Shown here: one piece after another, positions 1 through 10,468 of the stretch
Position numbering within the stretch: the stretch's first letter is position 1
Layout of the letters: each line of letters opens with the position of its first letter
Source of the DNA: CAVQBC01 sp963848415
GTDB taxonomy: Bacteria; Actinomycetota; Thermoleophilia; Solirubrobacterales; Solirubrobacteraceae
NCBI GenBank assembly: GCA_963848415.1
Contig: CAWKDN010000003.1
Coordinates: forward strand, 310,001 to 374,000
DNA: 64,000 nucleotides
Direction: 5' to 3'
Notes under the pieces: generated by a model
What the model was told of the DNA's origin: nothing
The model's database searches: none
Seen by the model: the letters and a program-made list of their open reading frames with translations, nothing else
Made by a program: the position numbers and the translations under genes

Positions 1-232
1 GCTCGCCGCTGCGGGAGATGACGCGGTAGGAGAAGCCCTCGGGCAGCTCGAGGTAGGCCTCGCCGCCGCCCTCCGGCGCGCGCGGGGCCAACGGCCCGTA
101 GCCGACCGCCCGGCGCGGCGCGCCCTGGGCGGTGCGGGCGGCCAGCGCGGAGAGCGGTCCGCCGATGGCGACGCCCCCGCCGACGGCGGCCGAGCCCCGC
201 AGAAAGCGCCTGCGAGTGAGTTCCTGCGTCAT
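1..232 (-). CDS. PhoX/DUF839-type phosphatase, N-terminus only (Tat-exported)
   Basis: The reading frame starts at an ATG at 232 and runs off the left edge of the window. The first 35 residues are a twin-arginine signal (TRRRFLRG followed by a Gly/Ala-rich hydrophobic stretch ending near ALAA). After it comes a segment of the kind GYGPLxP...LxLPEGFSYRVISRSG, which is characteristic of the start of PhoX-like (DUF839) secreted alkaline phosphatases. A purine-rich GGGGG sits just upstream of the start. It is divergent from rpmI. The family call rests on about 77 residues only; the catalytic domain lies outside the window. Confidence 0.75.
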   Translation of the reverse strand, partial: MTQELTRRRFLRGSAAVGGGVAIGGPLSALAARTAQGAPRRAVGYGPLAPRAPEGGGEAYLELPEGFSYRVISRSGE

Positions 233-322
233 GTCAATCCCCCGGTTCGGCTGACGAAGGAGCAAGGGATACCGGCGCGCGGCCGCCGGGTTGTGACCGG
301 TCGGTGACCGGCGGCGCGCGGC

Positions 323-328
323 TATACT
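323..328 (+). promoter_or_regulatory. -10 box of the rpmI-rplT promoter
   Basis: TATACT lies 11 bases before the rpmI ATG, so the transcript would have a leader of only about five bases. No good -35 is visible at 16-18 bases; the nearby GGTGACC repeats (near 295 and 303) are the only candidates. No ribosomal-protein leader structure fits in the remaining space. Confidence 0.5.
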
Positions 329-339
329 GCGCGGCCGCG

Positions 340-543
340 ATGCCCAAGATGAAGTCCCACTCCGGCGCCAAGAAGCGCTTCCGCAAGACCGCGAGCGGCA
401 AGCTGCGCGCGCGGCACGCGTTCTCGAGCCACATCCTCGAGAAGAAGTCGCCCAAGCGCAAGCGCAGCTTCCGCAAGCCGAGGGACATCTCGCCGGCCGA
501 CCGCGCGACGGTCACCAAGCTGCTGGGAGGCAACGGGCGATGA
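340..543 (+). CDS. rpmI: 50S ribosomal protein bL35
   Basis: A 67-residue, Lys/Arg-rich protein starting MPKMKSHSGAKKRF, the standard bL35 start, so the internal ATG at 340 is preferred over the upstream GTG at 304. It is a structural protein of the large ribosomal subunit. Its stop overlaps the start of rplT (ATGA), so the two are translationally coupled. Unusually, infC, which commonly precedes rpmI, is not upstream; a divergent PhoX-type gene is. Confidence 0.97.
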   Translation: MPKMKSHSGAKKRFRKTASGKLRARHAFSSHILEKKSPKRKRSFRKPRDISPADRATVTKLLGGNGR

Positions 544-899
544 CCCGCGTCAAGCGCTCCGTGCACGCGCGCAAGAAGCGCCGGGCGACGCTCGAGCTGG
601 CCAAGGGCTACCGCGGGGACGCGAACTCCTCCTACAAGCGGGCCAAGGAGGCGGTCATGAAGGCCGACTCCTACGCCTACCGGGACCGCCGCAACCGCAA
701 GCGCGACTTCCGCCGCCTGTGGATCACCCGCATCAACGCCGCCGCCCGCCAGCACGGCATGAGCTACGGCGCCTTCATGCACGGCCTCAAGCTGGCCGGG
801 ATCGAGCTCGACCGCAAGGTGCTGGCCGACATCGCCGTCCGCGACCCCGAGACCTTCCGCCGATTCGCCGAAAGCGCCCGCGAGGCGTCGGCGGCCTGA
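540..899 (+). CDS. rplT: 50S ribosomal protein bL20
   Basis: A 119-residue basic protein of normal bL20 length, beginning MTRVKRSVHARKKRRATLE and containing the conserved DRRNRKRDFRRLWITRINAA segment. bL20 binds 23S rRNA early in large-subunit assembly. It overlaps rpmI by four bases and is followed by an intrinsic terminator, so rpmI-rplT form a two-gene unit. Confidence 0.97.
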   Translation: MTRVKRSVHARKKRRATLELAKGYRGDANSSYKRAKEAVMKADSYAYRDRRNRKRDFRRLWITRINAAARQHGMSYGAFMHGLKLAGIELDRKVLADIAVRDPETFRRFAESAREASAA

Positions 900-921
900 A
901 CGCAGCCGACACCACCGCTTC

Positions 922-963
922 CGGGCGCCCCTCCTGACCGCAGGACGGGCGCCCGTTTTGTTT
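922..963 (+). terminator. Rho-independent terminator after rplT
   Basis: A perfect 9-bp stem, CGGGCGCCC (922-930) pairing with GGGCGCCCG (947-955), is followed directly by TTTTGTTT. It ends the rpmI-rplT unit and lies just before the GTG of the methyltransferase. Confidence 0.88.
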
Positions 964-965
964 CC

Positions 966-1668
966 GTGACCATCACCAGCCCCCACAACGAAGCGCTCAA
1001 GGAGGTCCGCAAGCTCGGCGGGCGCCGCTGGCGCGACAAGCTGCGCGAGTTCGTGGCCGAGGGGGAGGACCTGCTCGAGGCCGCCGACGCGGCGGGCTGG
1101 ACGCCGCGGCTGAAGCTGTGCGCGGCGGGCTCGGGGCTCGAGGGCGTCGAGGTCGCGCCGCACGTGCTGCGCGAGATCTCGGCGCTCGGGTCGGGCACGC
1201 GCGCGCTCGGCGTCTACGGCCAGCGCTGGGCGCCGGCGCCGCCAGGGGCCGGTGTGCGTCGCGCTGTGGGGCGTCAACGACCCCGGCAACGTCGGCGCCG
1301 TGCTGCGCTCGGCCGACGCGTTCGGCGCGGGCGGGGTGGCGCTCGGCCCAGGCAGCGTCGACCCCTACGGTCCCAAGGCGGTGCGCGCCTCGATGGGCGC
1401 GATCTTCAGCGTGCCGGTCGCCCGCGTGCGCGCCGTGGACGAGCTGCCCGGCCGGCGCGTCGCGCTGGTCGCGCGCGAGGGCCGGCCGCTGGAGGCGGTC
1501 GACGCCGCCGAGGTCACGCTGGTGGTCGGGGCCGAGCGCGAGGGCCTGCCGCGCGCGGTCCTGAACGCGTGCGACGAGGTGGCCCACATCCCGATCCGCT
1601 CGGAGTCGCTGAACGCCGCGACCGCCGCCGCGATCGGCCTCTACGAGCTCAGCCGGAGCCGGCCGTGA
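966..1668 (+). CDS. SpoU/TrmH-family RNA 2'-O-methyltransferase (frameshifted in this sequence)
   Basis: The N-terminal substrate-binding part (MTITSPHNEALKEVRKL..., frame of 966) and the catalytic SPOUT part (frame of 1252) are joined by one +1 frameshift near 1240-1247. All three SpoU knot motifs are present: NDPGNVGAVLRSADAFG, VVGAEREGL and IPIRSESLNAATAAAIGLYE. The enzyme would methylate a 2'-hydroxyl in rRNA or tRNA using S-adenosylmethionine; which nucleotide cannot be read from sequence. Position directly before pheS is typical for TrmH-like genes. Removing one C from the CGCCAG at about 1240-1244 restores a continuous frame, so a sequencing error is the likely cause. Confidence 0.85.
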
Positions 1669-2714
1669 TCGACCGCATCGAGGACCTGCGCCGGGCCGGC
1701 GAGGCCGCCGTGGCGGCCGCCCAGCGCACCGGCGAGCTCGAGCAGGCGCGGGTCGAGTTCCTGGGGCGCAAGGCCGAGCTGCCCAACCTCCTGCGCGGGG
1801 TCGCCGAGCTGCCGCCCGAGGAGCGCGGCGCGGTCGGCCGCGCCGCCAACGAGGCGCGCAAGGCGCTCGAGGCAGCCGTCGCCCGCCGCCGCGAGGAGCT
1901 CGAGCGCTCAGAGCTCGACGCGCGCCTGGCCGCCGACGTGGTCGACGTGACGCTGCCCGGCTCGCCCGCCGCCGCGCTCGGGCGCCTGCACGTGCTCACG
2001 GTCACCCGCCGCGAGCTCGAGGACGTCTTCCTCGGGCTCGGCTTCCGCGTCGTCGAGGGCCCCGAGGTCGAGACCGTCTACTACAACTTCGACGCGCTCA
2101 ACCATGACGCCACGCATCCCTCGCGGCTGCCGTCGGACACCTTCTACGTCGCCGAGGACGTGGTGCTGCGCACGCACACCTCGCCGATGCAGGTGCGCGC
2201 GATGGAGCTCCAGCCGCCGCCGCTGTACATCGTCATCCCCGGCCGCACCTACCGGCGCGACAACGACCGCACGCACACGCCGCAGTTCCACCAGGTCGAG
2301 GGGCTCGCGGTGGACGAGGACATCACCCTCGCCGACCTGCAGGGCACGCTGCTGGCCTTTGCCCGCGCGGTCTTCGGCGACGACCGCGAGGTCCGCCTGC
2401 GCCCGCACTTCTTCCCCTTCACCGAGCCGAGCGTCGAGCTCGACGTCAGCTGCTTCAACTGCCGCGGCGGCTTCCTGCGCGACGGCTCGCGCTGCCCGCT
2501 GTGCAAGGGCGAGGGCTGGATCGAGCTGCTCGGCGCCGGCGAGGTCGACCCGAACGTGTTCGAGTACGTGCGCGACTACGGCTATGACCCCGAGCGCCAT
2601 CAGGGCTTCGCCTGGGGGATGGGGATCGAGCGCATCGCGGCCTTGAAGTACGGCATCCCGGACCTGCGGCTGCTCTACGACAACGACCTGCGGCTGCTCG
2701 AGCAGTACGGCTGA
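1665..2714 (+). CDS. pheS: Phenylalanine-tRNA ligase alpha subunit
   Basis: A 349-residue protein with a GTG start overlapping the preceding stop. The N-terminal coiled coil (about 1-85) is followed by the class II synthetase core: motif 2 (PGRTYRRDNDRTHTPQFHQVEG), the Cys-rich insertion (CFNCRGG...CPLCKGEGW) and motif 3 (GFAWGMGIERIAALKYGI). With PheT it forms the tetramer that charges tRNA-Phe. It overlaps pheT by one base. This gene is intact although both neighbours carry frameshifts. Confidence 0.96.
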   Translation: MIDRIEDLRRAGEAAVAAAQRTGELEQARVEFLGRKAELPNLLRGVAELPPEERGAVGRAANEARKALEAAVARRREELERSELDARLAADVVDVTLPGSPAAALGRLHVLTVTRRELEDVFLGLGFRVVEGPEVETVYYNFDALNHDATHPSRLPSDTFYVAEDVVLRTHTSPMQVRAMELQPPPLYIVIPGRTYRRDNDRTHTPQFHQVEGLAVDEDITLADLQGTLLAFARAVFGDDREVRLRPHFFPFTEPSVELDVSCFNCRGGFLRDGSRCPLCKGEGWIELLGAGEVDPNVFEYVRDYGYDPERHQGFAWGMGIERIAALKYGIPDLRLLYDNDLRLLEQYG

Positions 2715-5181
2715 TGCTGCTCCCGCTCTTCTGGCTGCACGACTACTGCCGGCCCGAGCTGGCCATCGCCGAGCTCGAGGAGCGGCTGACCATGACCGGC
2801 ACCAAGGTCGAGCGGCTCTTCACCCACGGCGTCACCGCGCTCGAGCACTTCCTGGTCGGCCGCGTGCTGGAGGCAGAGCCCCACCCGGACGCCGACCGCC
2901 TGACCGTCTGCACGGTGGCGGTGGGGGAGGGCGACATCGCCCGCATCGTCTGCGGGGCGCCCAACGTCGCCGTCAACCAGACCGTGGCGGTGGCGCGGCC
3001 GGGGGCGGTCATGCCCGACGGCACGCGGCTGAAGAAGGCCAAGCTGCGCGGGGTCGCCTCGGAGGGGATGATCCTGGCCGAGGACGAGCTCGCGATCGGC
3101 ACCGAGCACGACGGGATCATGGTGCTCGACGAGGACCTCGCTGCCGGGGACGCCGCTGGCCGACGTGCTGCCGATCGCCACCGACGTGCTCGAGCTCGAG
3201 ATCACCCCGAACCGGCCGGACTGCCTGAGCGTCTACGGCGTCGCGCGCGAGGCGCACGCCGCGACCGGCGCCCCGCTCGCCCCGCCGCCCTGGCAAGACG
3301 ATCCCGGCGACGCGGGCGAGGTCCCCGGCTTCGACGTCGACGTCGCAAGACCCCGACCTGTGCCCCCGCTTCACGGTCCGGCGCTTCGACGACGTGAAGC
3401 TCGGCCCGTCGCCGCCGTGGCTGAAGGCGCGGCTGATGGCCGCCGGCCAGCGGCCGATCTCCAACGTCGTGGACATCACCAACTACGTGATGCTGCTCAC
3501 CGGCCAGCCGCTGCACGCCTTCGACGCCGATCTGGTGGCCGGCGGCCGGCTCGTGGTGCGGCGCGGCCGCGCGGGCGAGACGATCACGACGCTCGACGAC
3601 GTCGAGCGCCGGCTGGACGCAGAGCACGTGCGTGATCGAGGACGCCGACGGGCCGACCTCGATCGCGGGCATCATGGGCGGCGCGCGCTCGGAGGTCGGC
3701 GAGGGGACCACGCGCGTGCTGATGGAGGCCGCGACCTGGAACGGCCCGAACCTGCAGCGCACCTCGACCCGGCTCGGGCTGCGCACCGAGGCGTCGGGCC
3801 GCTTCGAGAAGGGTCTGCAGCCCGAGCTGACGCTCGCCGGCCAGGCGGTCGCGACGCGGCTGATGATCGACCTGTGCGGCGCGACGCCGGTCGGCGGGAC
3901 GATCGACGTCGGCGGCCCCGGCCTCGCGCCGGCGACGCTGCGCCTGCGCGAGGCGCGCGTCGAGCAGCTGCTCGGGGCGCCGATCCCGCGGCCCGAGCAG
4001 GCGGCGGTGCTCGAGCGGCTGGGCTTCGGGGTCGCCGAGGCGGCCGACGGCCTCGACGTGGTCGTGCCCTACTGGCGGCGCGGGGACGTCTACCGCGAGG
4101 CCGACCTGGTGGAGGAGGTCGCGCGCGTCTGGGGCCTCGAGAAGCTGCCCGCCACGCTGCCCTCGCGGCGCGGGGCGGCGGGGCGCCTGGAGCCGGCCCA
4201 GCGGCTGCGCCGCCGGGCGGAGGACGCGCTGGTCGGCGCGGGCCTGTACGAGATCCTCGGCTGGAGCTTCACCGCGCCGGACGCGGCCGACCGGCTGGCG
4301 CTGGGAGACGGCGACCCGCGGCGGCGCGCGGTGGCGCTCGAGAACCCGATGTCCGAGGAGCAGGCGCTGCTGCGCACCACGCTGCTGGGCTCGCTGCTGG
4401 ACAACCTGCAGCGCAACCAGGCGCGCGGGGCCGAGGACGTGCGGCTGTGGGAGTACGGCGCGGTCTATGTCGCCCGCGAGCCGGGCGGTGGCGGCAACGG
4501 CGCCGGCGGCGGCCGGCAGATCCCCGGCCTCGACCGGCTGCCCGACGAGCGCCAGCACCTCGCCGCCCTGCTCGGCGGCCGGCTGCGTCCCGCGAGCTGG
4601 CGCGAGGCCGAGCCGCCGCGGGCGGACTTCTTCGCCGTCAAGGGCATCCTGACGGCGCTGCTCGGCGCCCTGCGCGTGCCCTGGCGCGCGGAGCCGGCGC
4701 GCGAGCCGTTCCTGCATCCCGGCCGCGCCGCGCGCGTGCTCGTCGGCGAGGCCGGCGCCGGACGCGGGCTGGCTGGGCGAGCTGCATCCGGCGGTGGCCG
4801 GCGAGTGGGACGTGGGCGCCGCCGCCGGCTTCGAGCTCGACTTCGGCGTCGCTCGCCGCCGCCGCGCCGGCCGTCTCGGCCTACGAGGACCTCACCTCGT
4901 TCCCGGCGGTCCGCCAGGACCTGGCGGTGGTGGTGGGCGACGACGTGCCGGCCGCGGAGGTCCTGGCCATCGTGCGCGAGGCCGGCGGTCCGCTGCTGCG
5001 CACCGCCGAGGTCTTCGACGTCTACCGCGGCGCGCAGGTGGGGGAGGGCCGCCACTCGCTCGCCCTGGCGCTCGAGTTCCGCGCGGGCGACCGGACGCTC
5101 ACCGACGCCGAGGTCGCGACGCGGCGGGAGAAGATCGTCGCCGCCCTGGGCGAGCGCGTGGGCGGTGAGCTGCGTGGCTGA
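2714..5181 (+). CDS. pheT: Phenylalanine-tRNA ligase beta subunit (five frameshifts in this sequence)
   Basis: The translation is recognisable end to end but moves through successive frames: OB-fold tRNA-binding domain (LVGRVLEAEPHPDADRLTVC), B3/B4 region (LEITPNRPDCLSVYGVARE; NVVDITNYVMLLTGQPLHAFDAD), B5 and core-like region (up to about 4750), and the C-terminal FDX-ACB domain (SAYEDLTSFPAVRQDLAVVV to GGELRG). Breaks lie near 3140, 3345, 3612, 4772 and 4852. Each is +1 and each is repaired by removing one C after a G. PheT is essential and single copy, so this is read as a real, intact gene with sequence errors. It overlaps argC by eight bases. Confidence 0.93.
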
Positions 5182-6181
5182 GCCGGCCGTCGCGGTCGTC
5201 GGAGCGACGGGCTACGCGGGCGCGGTCGCGTCCGCGCTGCTCTACAACCACCCGGGCTTCCGGCTCGCGCCACGTCACCGCGCGCGCCGAGGCCGGCGAG
5301 CGGCTCGACGACGTCCACCCGCGCACGCGCGTGCCGCTCGAGCTCGAGCCGTTCGACGCCGAGCGCCACGGCGCCGTCGACGCGGCGCTGGTCTGCTACC
5401 CGCACGGCGCCGCCGCGCCGACCGTCGCGGCGCTGCGCGAGCGCGGCGTGAAGGTCGTCGACCTCTCCGCCGACTTCCGCCTGCACGACCGCGGGATCTA
5501 CGAGGACTGGTACCAGCCCCACGGCGCGCCGGAGCTCTTCGGCCAGGGCGTCTACGGCCTGCCCGAGCTGCACCGCGACGACGTGCGCGGCGCCGAGCTG
5601 GTCGCCAACCCGGGCTGCTACCCGACCGCGACGCTGATCGCGCTCGCGCCGCTCGCGCGCGCCGGGCTGATCGGCGACGTGATCGTCGACGCGAAGTCCG
5701 GCGTCTCGGGCGCCGGCCGCGAGGCGACGGCGACGACGCACTTCGTCAGCGCCGACGAGAACATGACGCCCTACAAGGTCGGCCGCCACCGCCACACGCC
5801 GGAGATCGAGCAGGAGCTCGCCGAGCGCTCGGCGCCGACGGTGACCGTCACCTTCACGCCGCACCTCGTCCCGCTCGCCCAGGGCGAGCTCGTCTCCTGC
5901 TACGTGACCCCCGCGCGCGACGTCGAGGAGGCCGAGCTGGCCGACGCTCTACGACGACGCCTACGCCGCCGAGCCGTGGGTCGAGCTGCGCACCGGCCCG
6001 CCCGGCGTGCTCGACGTGCGCGACACCAACCACTGCCGGCTCTCGGTCCACCTCGAGCCGCGGGCGCGGCGGATCCTGGTCTTCGCGGCGATCGACAACC
6101 TGTGGAAGGGCGCCGCCTCCCAGGCCGTGCAGAACCTCAACCTGATGCTCGGCCGGCCCGAGTCCGAGGGCGCTGCGGTGA
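5174..6181 (+). CDS. argC: N-acetyl-gamma-glutamyl-phosphate reductase (frameshifted in this sequence)
   Basis: Starts at GTG 5174 inside the end of pheT (MAEPAVAVVGATGYAGA, the NAD(P) GxxGYxG fold). The catalytic cysteine segment NPGCYPTATLIAL is present, as are the C-terminal WKGAASQAVQNLN segment and GRPE end. ArgC reduces N-acetylglutamyl phosphate to the semialdehyde in arginine synthesis. Frame changes occur near 5272, 5946 and just before the stop (6170-6181). Each is repaired by deleting one C after a G, and the last repair recreates the TGA that overlaps the argJ GTG. Confidence 0.93.
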
Positions 6182-7410
6182 GCGCGTTCCACTCGCGCTG
6201 GACGGAGCTCCCGGCCCACGTCGCCGAGGGGCCCGACGACGGCGCCCTGCCGGCCGGCTTCCGCGCCGCCGGCGTCGCCTGCGGGATCAAGCCCTCCGGC
6301 GGGCTCGACGTCGGCGTGCTGATCTCCGACCCGAACGAGACGACCAGCGCCGCGCGCTTCACCCGCTCGGGCGTGCTCGCGGCGCCCGTGGTCGTGACCC
6401 AGGAGCGGGCCCGGCTCGACCGCCTGCGCGCGGTCGTGGCCAACGCCGGCAACGCCAACGCGGCGACCGGCCCCGCGGGCCTCGACGTCGCCATCCGGAT
6501 GCAGGCGGCGCTCGGGCTGCCGCCCGACGAGGTCGCCGTCGCCTCCACCGGGGTCATCGGGGTGCCGCTGGATCCCGACCGGGTGGAGCGCGGGATCGCC
6601 GGCGCGCTCGCGGCGCTCGGCCCGGACGGCGGCGAGGACTTCGCGGCCGCCATCCGCACCACCGACGCCTTCCCCAAGCACGCCAGCCTCGAGGTCGCAG
6701 CTGCCGTCGGGCCCCGTCCGGCTGAGCGCCCAGGCCAAGGGCGCGGGGATGATCTCGCCCGCCTTCGCCACGCTGCTGTGCTTCGTGCAGACCGACGCCG
6801 CACTCGCGCCCGAGACGGCCGACCTGCTGCTCGGCGTCTGCGTCAAGCGCTCCTTCGAGCGCGTCTCGGTCGACGGGCAGCTCTCCACCAACGACACGAT
6901 CGTCCTGCAGGCCAGCGGGGCGAGCGGGGTGGCGGTCGCGCCCGAGTCCGACGACGAGCTGCGCCTCGGCGAGGCGCTCGACGCCCTGCTGCGCCGGCTG
7001 GCGCTGCTGGTCGTCCGCGACGGCGAGGGCGCCGGCCGCGTCGGCCGCGTCGCGCGTCCACGGCGGCGCATCAGCCGACGGTCGAGCGCGTCGCCCGCGC
7101 CGTCGCGGACTCGCCGCTGGTCAAGGCGGCGCTGCACGGCGGCGACCCGAACTGGGGGCGCGTCGCCCAGGCCGCCGGCGCCGCGCTGCCCGGAACCGCG
7201 CCGCTCGGGCTCGACGTCTGGATCGAGGACGTGCGCGTGTGCGCCGCCGGCGCCGCCGTGCCCCACGACGAGGTCGCCCTGGCCGCCGCGGTGGCCGGCC
7301 CGGAGGTCGAGTACACCGTCGCGCTCCCCGGCGAGGGCGCCGAGGCCGAGCTGTTCTTCTCCGACCTCTCCCACCAGTACGTGACCATCAACGCGGAGTA
7401 CACGACGTGA
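6178..7410 (+). CDS. argJ: Bifunctional ornithine acetyltransferase/N-acetylglutamate synthase (frameshifted)
   Basis: GTG start overlaps the repaired argC stop. It contains FRAAGVACGIKPSG near the N-terminus, the self-cleavage and nucleophile segment GQLSTNDT, and the C-terminal HGGDPNWGR segment. ArgJ recycles the acetyl group from N-acetylornithine to glutamate. Frameshifts near 6700, 7053 and 7065 all fit single extra C bases after G. The end NAEYTT and stop overlap the argB GTG (GTGA). Confidence 0.93.
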   Translation: MSAFHSRWTELPAHVAEGPDDGALPAGFRAAGVACGIKPSGGLDVGVLISDPNETTSAARFTRSGVLAAPVVVTQERARLDRLRAVVANAGNANAATGPAGLDVAIRMQAALGLPPDEVAVASTGVIGVPLDPDRVERGIAGALAALGPDGGEDFAAAIRTTDAFPKHASLEVAAAVGPRPAERPGQGRGDDLARLRHAAVLRADRRRTRARDGRPAARRLRQALLRARLGRRAALHQRHDRPAGQRGERGGGRARVRRRAAPRRGARRPAAPAGAAGRPRRRGRRPRRPRRASTAAHQPTVERVARAVADSPLVKAALHGGDPNWGRVAQAAGAALPGTAPLGLDVWIEDVRVCAAGAAVPHDEVALAAAVAGPEVEYTVALPGEGAEAELFFSDLSHQYVTINAEYTT

Positions 7411-8271
7411 GCGCACTCAGGCCCGGCCCCGACGTCGCGCACGCTGCTGGAGGCGCTGCCCTACATCCGCGAGTTCCACGGCCGCACGGTGGTCATCAAG
7501 TACGGCGGCGCGGCGATGACCGACCCGGCGCTGCGCGAGGACTTCGCCCGCGACGTCGTGCTGCTCAAGTACGTCGGGCTGAATCCGATCGTCGTGCACG
7601 GCGGCGGCCCGGACATCACGAGCTACATGGAGCGGCTGAACATGCCGGTCGAGTTCGTCGGCGGCCTGCGGGTCTCCGACGCCTCGACGGTCGAGATCGC
7701 CAAGATGGTGCTCGTCGGCAAGGTCAACAAGGACATCGTGCTGCGCCTGAACCGCCACGGCCAGCCCGCCGTCGGGCTGTGCGGCGACGACGGGTCGCTG
7801 TTCCGGGTGGCGACCCAGCAGGGGCCGGCGGGCGAGGACATCGGCCTCGTCGGGCGGATCGAGCGCGTGCACGCGGGCGTCATCGAGCACATCGCCGAGG
7901 ACTACATCCCGGTCATCGCCTCGGTCGGGGCCGACCGCGAGGGCCGCTCGCACAACGTCAACGCCGACGAGGCCGCCGGCGCCGTCGCGCGCGCCGTCGG
8001 CGCCTACAAGGTCATGTTCCTCACCGACGTGCCCGGGCTGGCTGCGCGATCCCGCCGACCCGGCGTCGGTGATCTCCGAGTGCGGTGCCGACGAGGTCGA
8101 GGACGCCCTGGGCGGCCTCACGGGCGGGATGCGCCCCAAGCTGCAGGCCTGCATCGAGGCGATCCACGGCGGCGTCTCCTACGCCCACATCATCGACGGC
8201 CGCCAGCCGCACTCGCTGCTGCTGGAGCTGTTCACCGACGCCGGCATCGGCACGAAGGTGCGTCCCGCCGC

Positions 8272-8275
<4 letters not shown>
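7407..8275 (+). CDS. argB: Acetylglutamate kinase (frameshifted)
   Basis: The N-terminus (VSALRPGPDV...TLLEALPYI) and core (KYGGAAMTDPALREDFA, VVHGGGPDITSYM, SHNVNADEAAGAVARAVGAYKVMFLTDVPG) match amino-acid kinases of the ArgB type. The last third is in a different frame (PASVISECGADEVED to GIGTKVRPAA). Breaks lie near 7437 and 8038; removing one C at each gives one continuous protein. ArgB phosphorylates N-acetylglutamate and is the usual feedback control point. The stop overlaps argD by four bases. Confidence 0.94.
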
Positions 8276-9408
<1,133 letters not shown>

Positions 9409-9420
9409 GAGACTCGTCGG

Positions 9421-10446
9421 GTGGCGACGGCCAAGCGGCCCACCATCGCCGACGTCGCGCGCCGCGCCGGCGTGTCGGAGGGCGCGGTGTCCTTCGCGGT
9501 CAACGATCGCCCGGGCGTCTCACCCGAGACGCGGGCGCGGATCCTCAAGGCCGCCGACGAGCTGGGCTGGCGGCCGAGCGCGCGGGCGCGGGCGCTCACG
9601 CAGGCGCGATCGGAGGCGGTCGGGCTGGTGATGGCCCGCTCGGTCGAGCGCCTGGACGCCGACGACTTCTTCACCCGCTTCCTGATCGGGCTCGAGCGGG
9701 CGCTGTCGCGCCGTGACCACGCGCTGCTGCTGCGGGTGGTCGGCGACGGCGACCCCGAGGCCGAGCTCGACGCCTACCGCCGGCTTGCGCGCGACGGCCG
9801 CGTCGACGGCGTCATCCTCACCGACATGCGCCGCGCGGATTCGCGGCTCGCGCTGCTCGCCGACGCGGGCCTCGCAGCCGTGGTGGCCGGACGCGGCGGG
9901 TCGGCCGGCGGGTTCCCGGAGGTCGAGACCGAGCACGCCGACGGCGTGCGCGCGGCGACCGAGCACCTGATCGCGCTCGGCCACCGGCGCATCGGCTTCG
10001 TCGGCGGCGACCCGACGCTCGAGCACATCGGCGCCCGCGAGGCGGCGTGGCGGGCGACGCTCACCGCGGCCGGCCTTGCGCCCGGCCCGGTCGCCAACGC
10101 CGGGGCCGACGACGCCGCCGGCCTCGCCGCGACGGCCGCGGTGCTGGACGCCGACCCCCGGCCCACCGCCGTGCTGGCGACGGCCGACCACATGGCCGCC
10201 GCCGCGCTCGGCGTCGCCCGCGCCCGCGGCCTGGTGGTCCCCGGCGACCTGTCGGTGGTCGGCTTCGACGACTTCCCGCTCGCCGCCCATTGCTCGCCGC
10301 CGCTGACCACCGTGCGCGTCGACTACGCGCGCTTCGGCGAGACGGCCGCCGAGACGCTGCTGGCCGTCATCGGCGGCCTGGCGCCACCAGCGTTCGCGCC
10401 GCTGCGCGCCGACCTGGTCGTGCGCGAGAGCACGGCGCCGCCGTAG
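9421..10446 (+). CDS. LacI-family transcriptional regulator
   Basis: A 341-residue repressor with GTG start. The N-terminal helix-turn-helix TIADVARRAGVSEGAVSFAVNDRPGVS and hinge (residues 1-60) precede a periplasmic-binding-protein-like sensor (about 62-341; GHRRIGFVGG, PTAVLATADHMAAAAL, DLSVVGFDDFPLA). It probably binds a sugar-like ligand. It lies 12 bases after argD on the same strand, but nothing beside it is an obvious sugar operon, so its target is unknown. Confidence 0.9.
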   Translation: MATAKRPTIADVARRAGVSEGAVSFAVNDRPGVSPETRARILKAADELGWRPSARARALTQARSEAVGLVMARSVERLDADDFFTRFLIGLERALSRRDHALLLRVVGDGDPEAELDAYRRLARDGRVDGVILTDMRRADSRLALLADAGLAAVVAGRGGSAGGFPEVETEHADGVRAATEHLIALGHRRIGFVGGDPTLEHIGAREAAWRATLTAAGLAPGPVANAGADDAAGLAATAAVLDADPRPTAVLATADHMAAAALGVARARGLVVPGDLSVVGFDDFPLAAHCSPPLTTVRVDYARFGETAAETLLAVIGGLAPPAFAPLRADLVVRESTAPP

Positions 10447-10456
10447 CCGAGCCACG

Positions 10457-10462
10457 TAGAGT
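10457..10462 (+). promoter_or_regulatory. -10 box of a leaderless promoter for the flavoprotein gene
   Basis: TAGAGT is separated by six bases from the ATG at 10469, so transcription would begin at or within a base of the start codon. There is no Shine-Dalgarno sequence in the gap (GCCCCC). Confidence 0.5.
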
Positions 10463-10468
10463 GCCCCC

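Noticed and set aside
304..339. Upstream GTG start for rpmI
   Set aside because: It would add 12 residues not found in bL35 and would lie upstream of the TATACT box, so it would not be transcribed from that promoter.
2714..5181. Programmed frameshifting in pheT
   Set aside because: Five shifts without slippery sequences or downstream structures, all with the same one-base signature that also appears in unrelated genes, point to an artefact.
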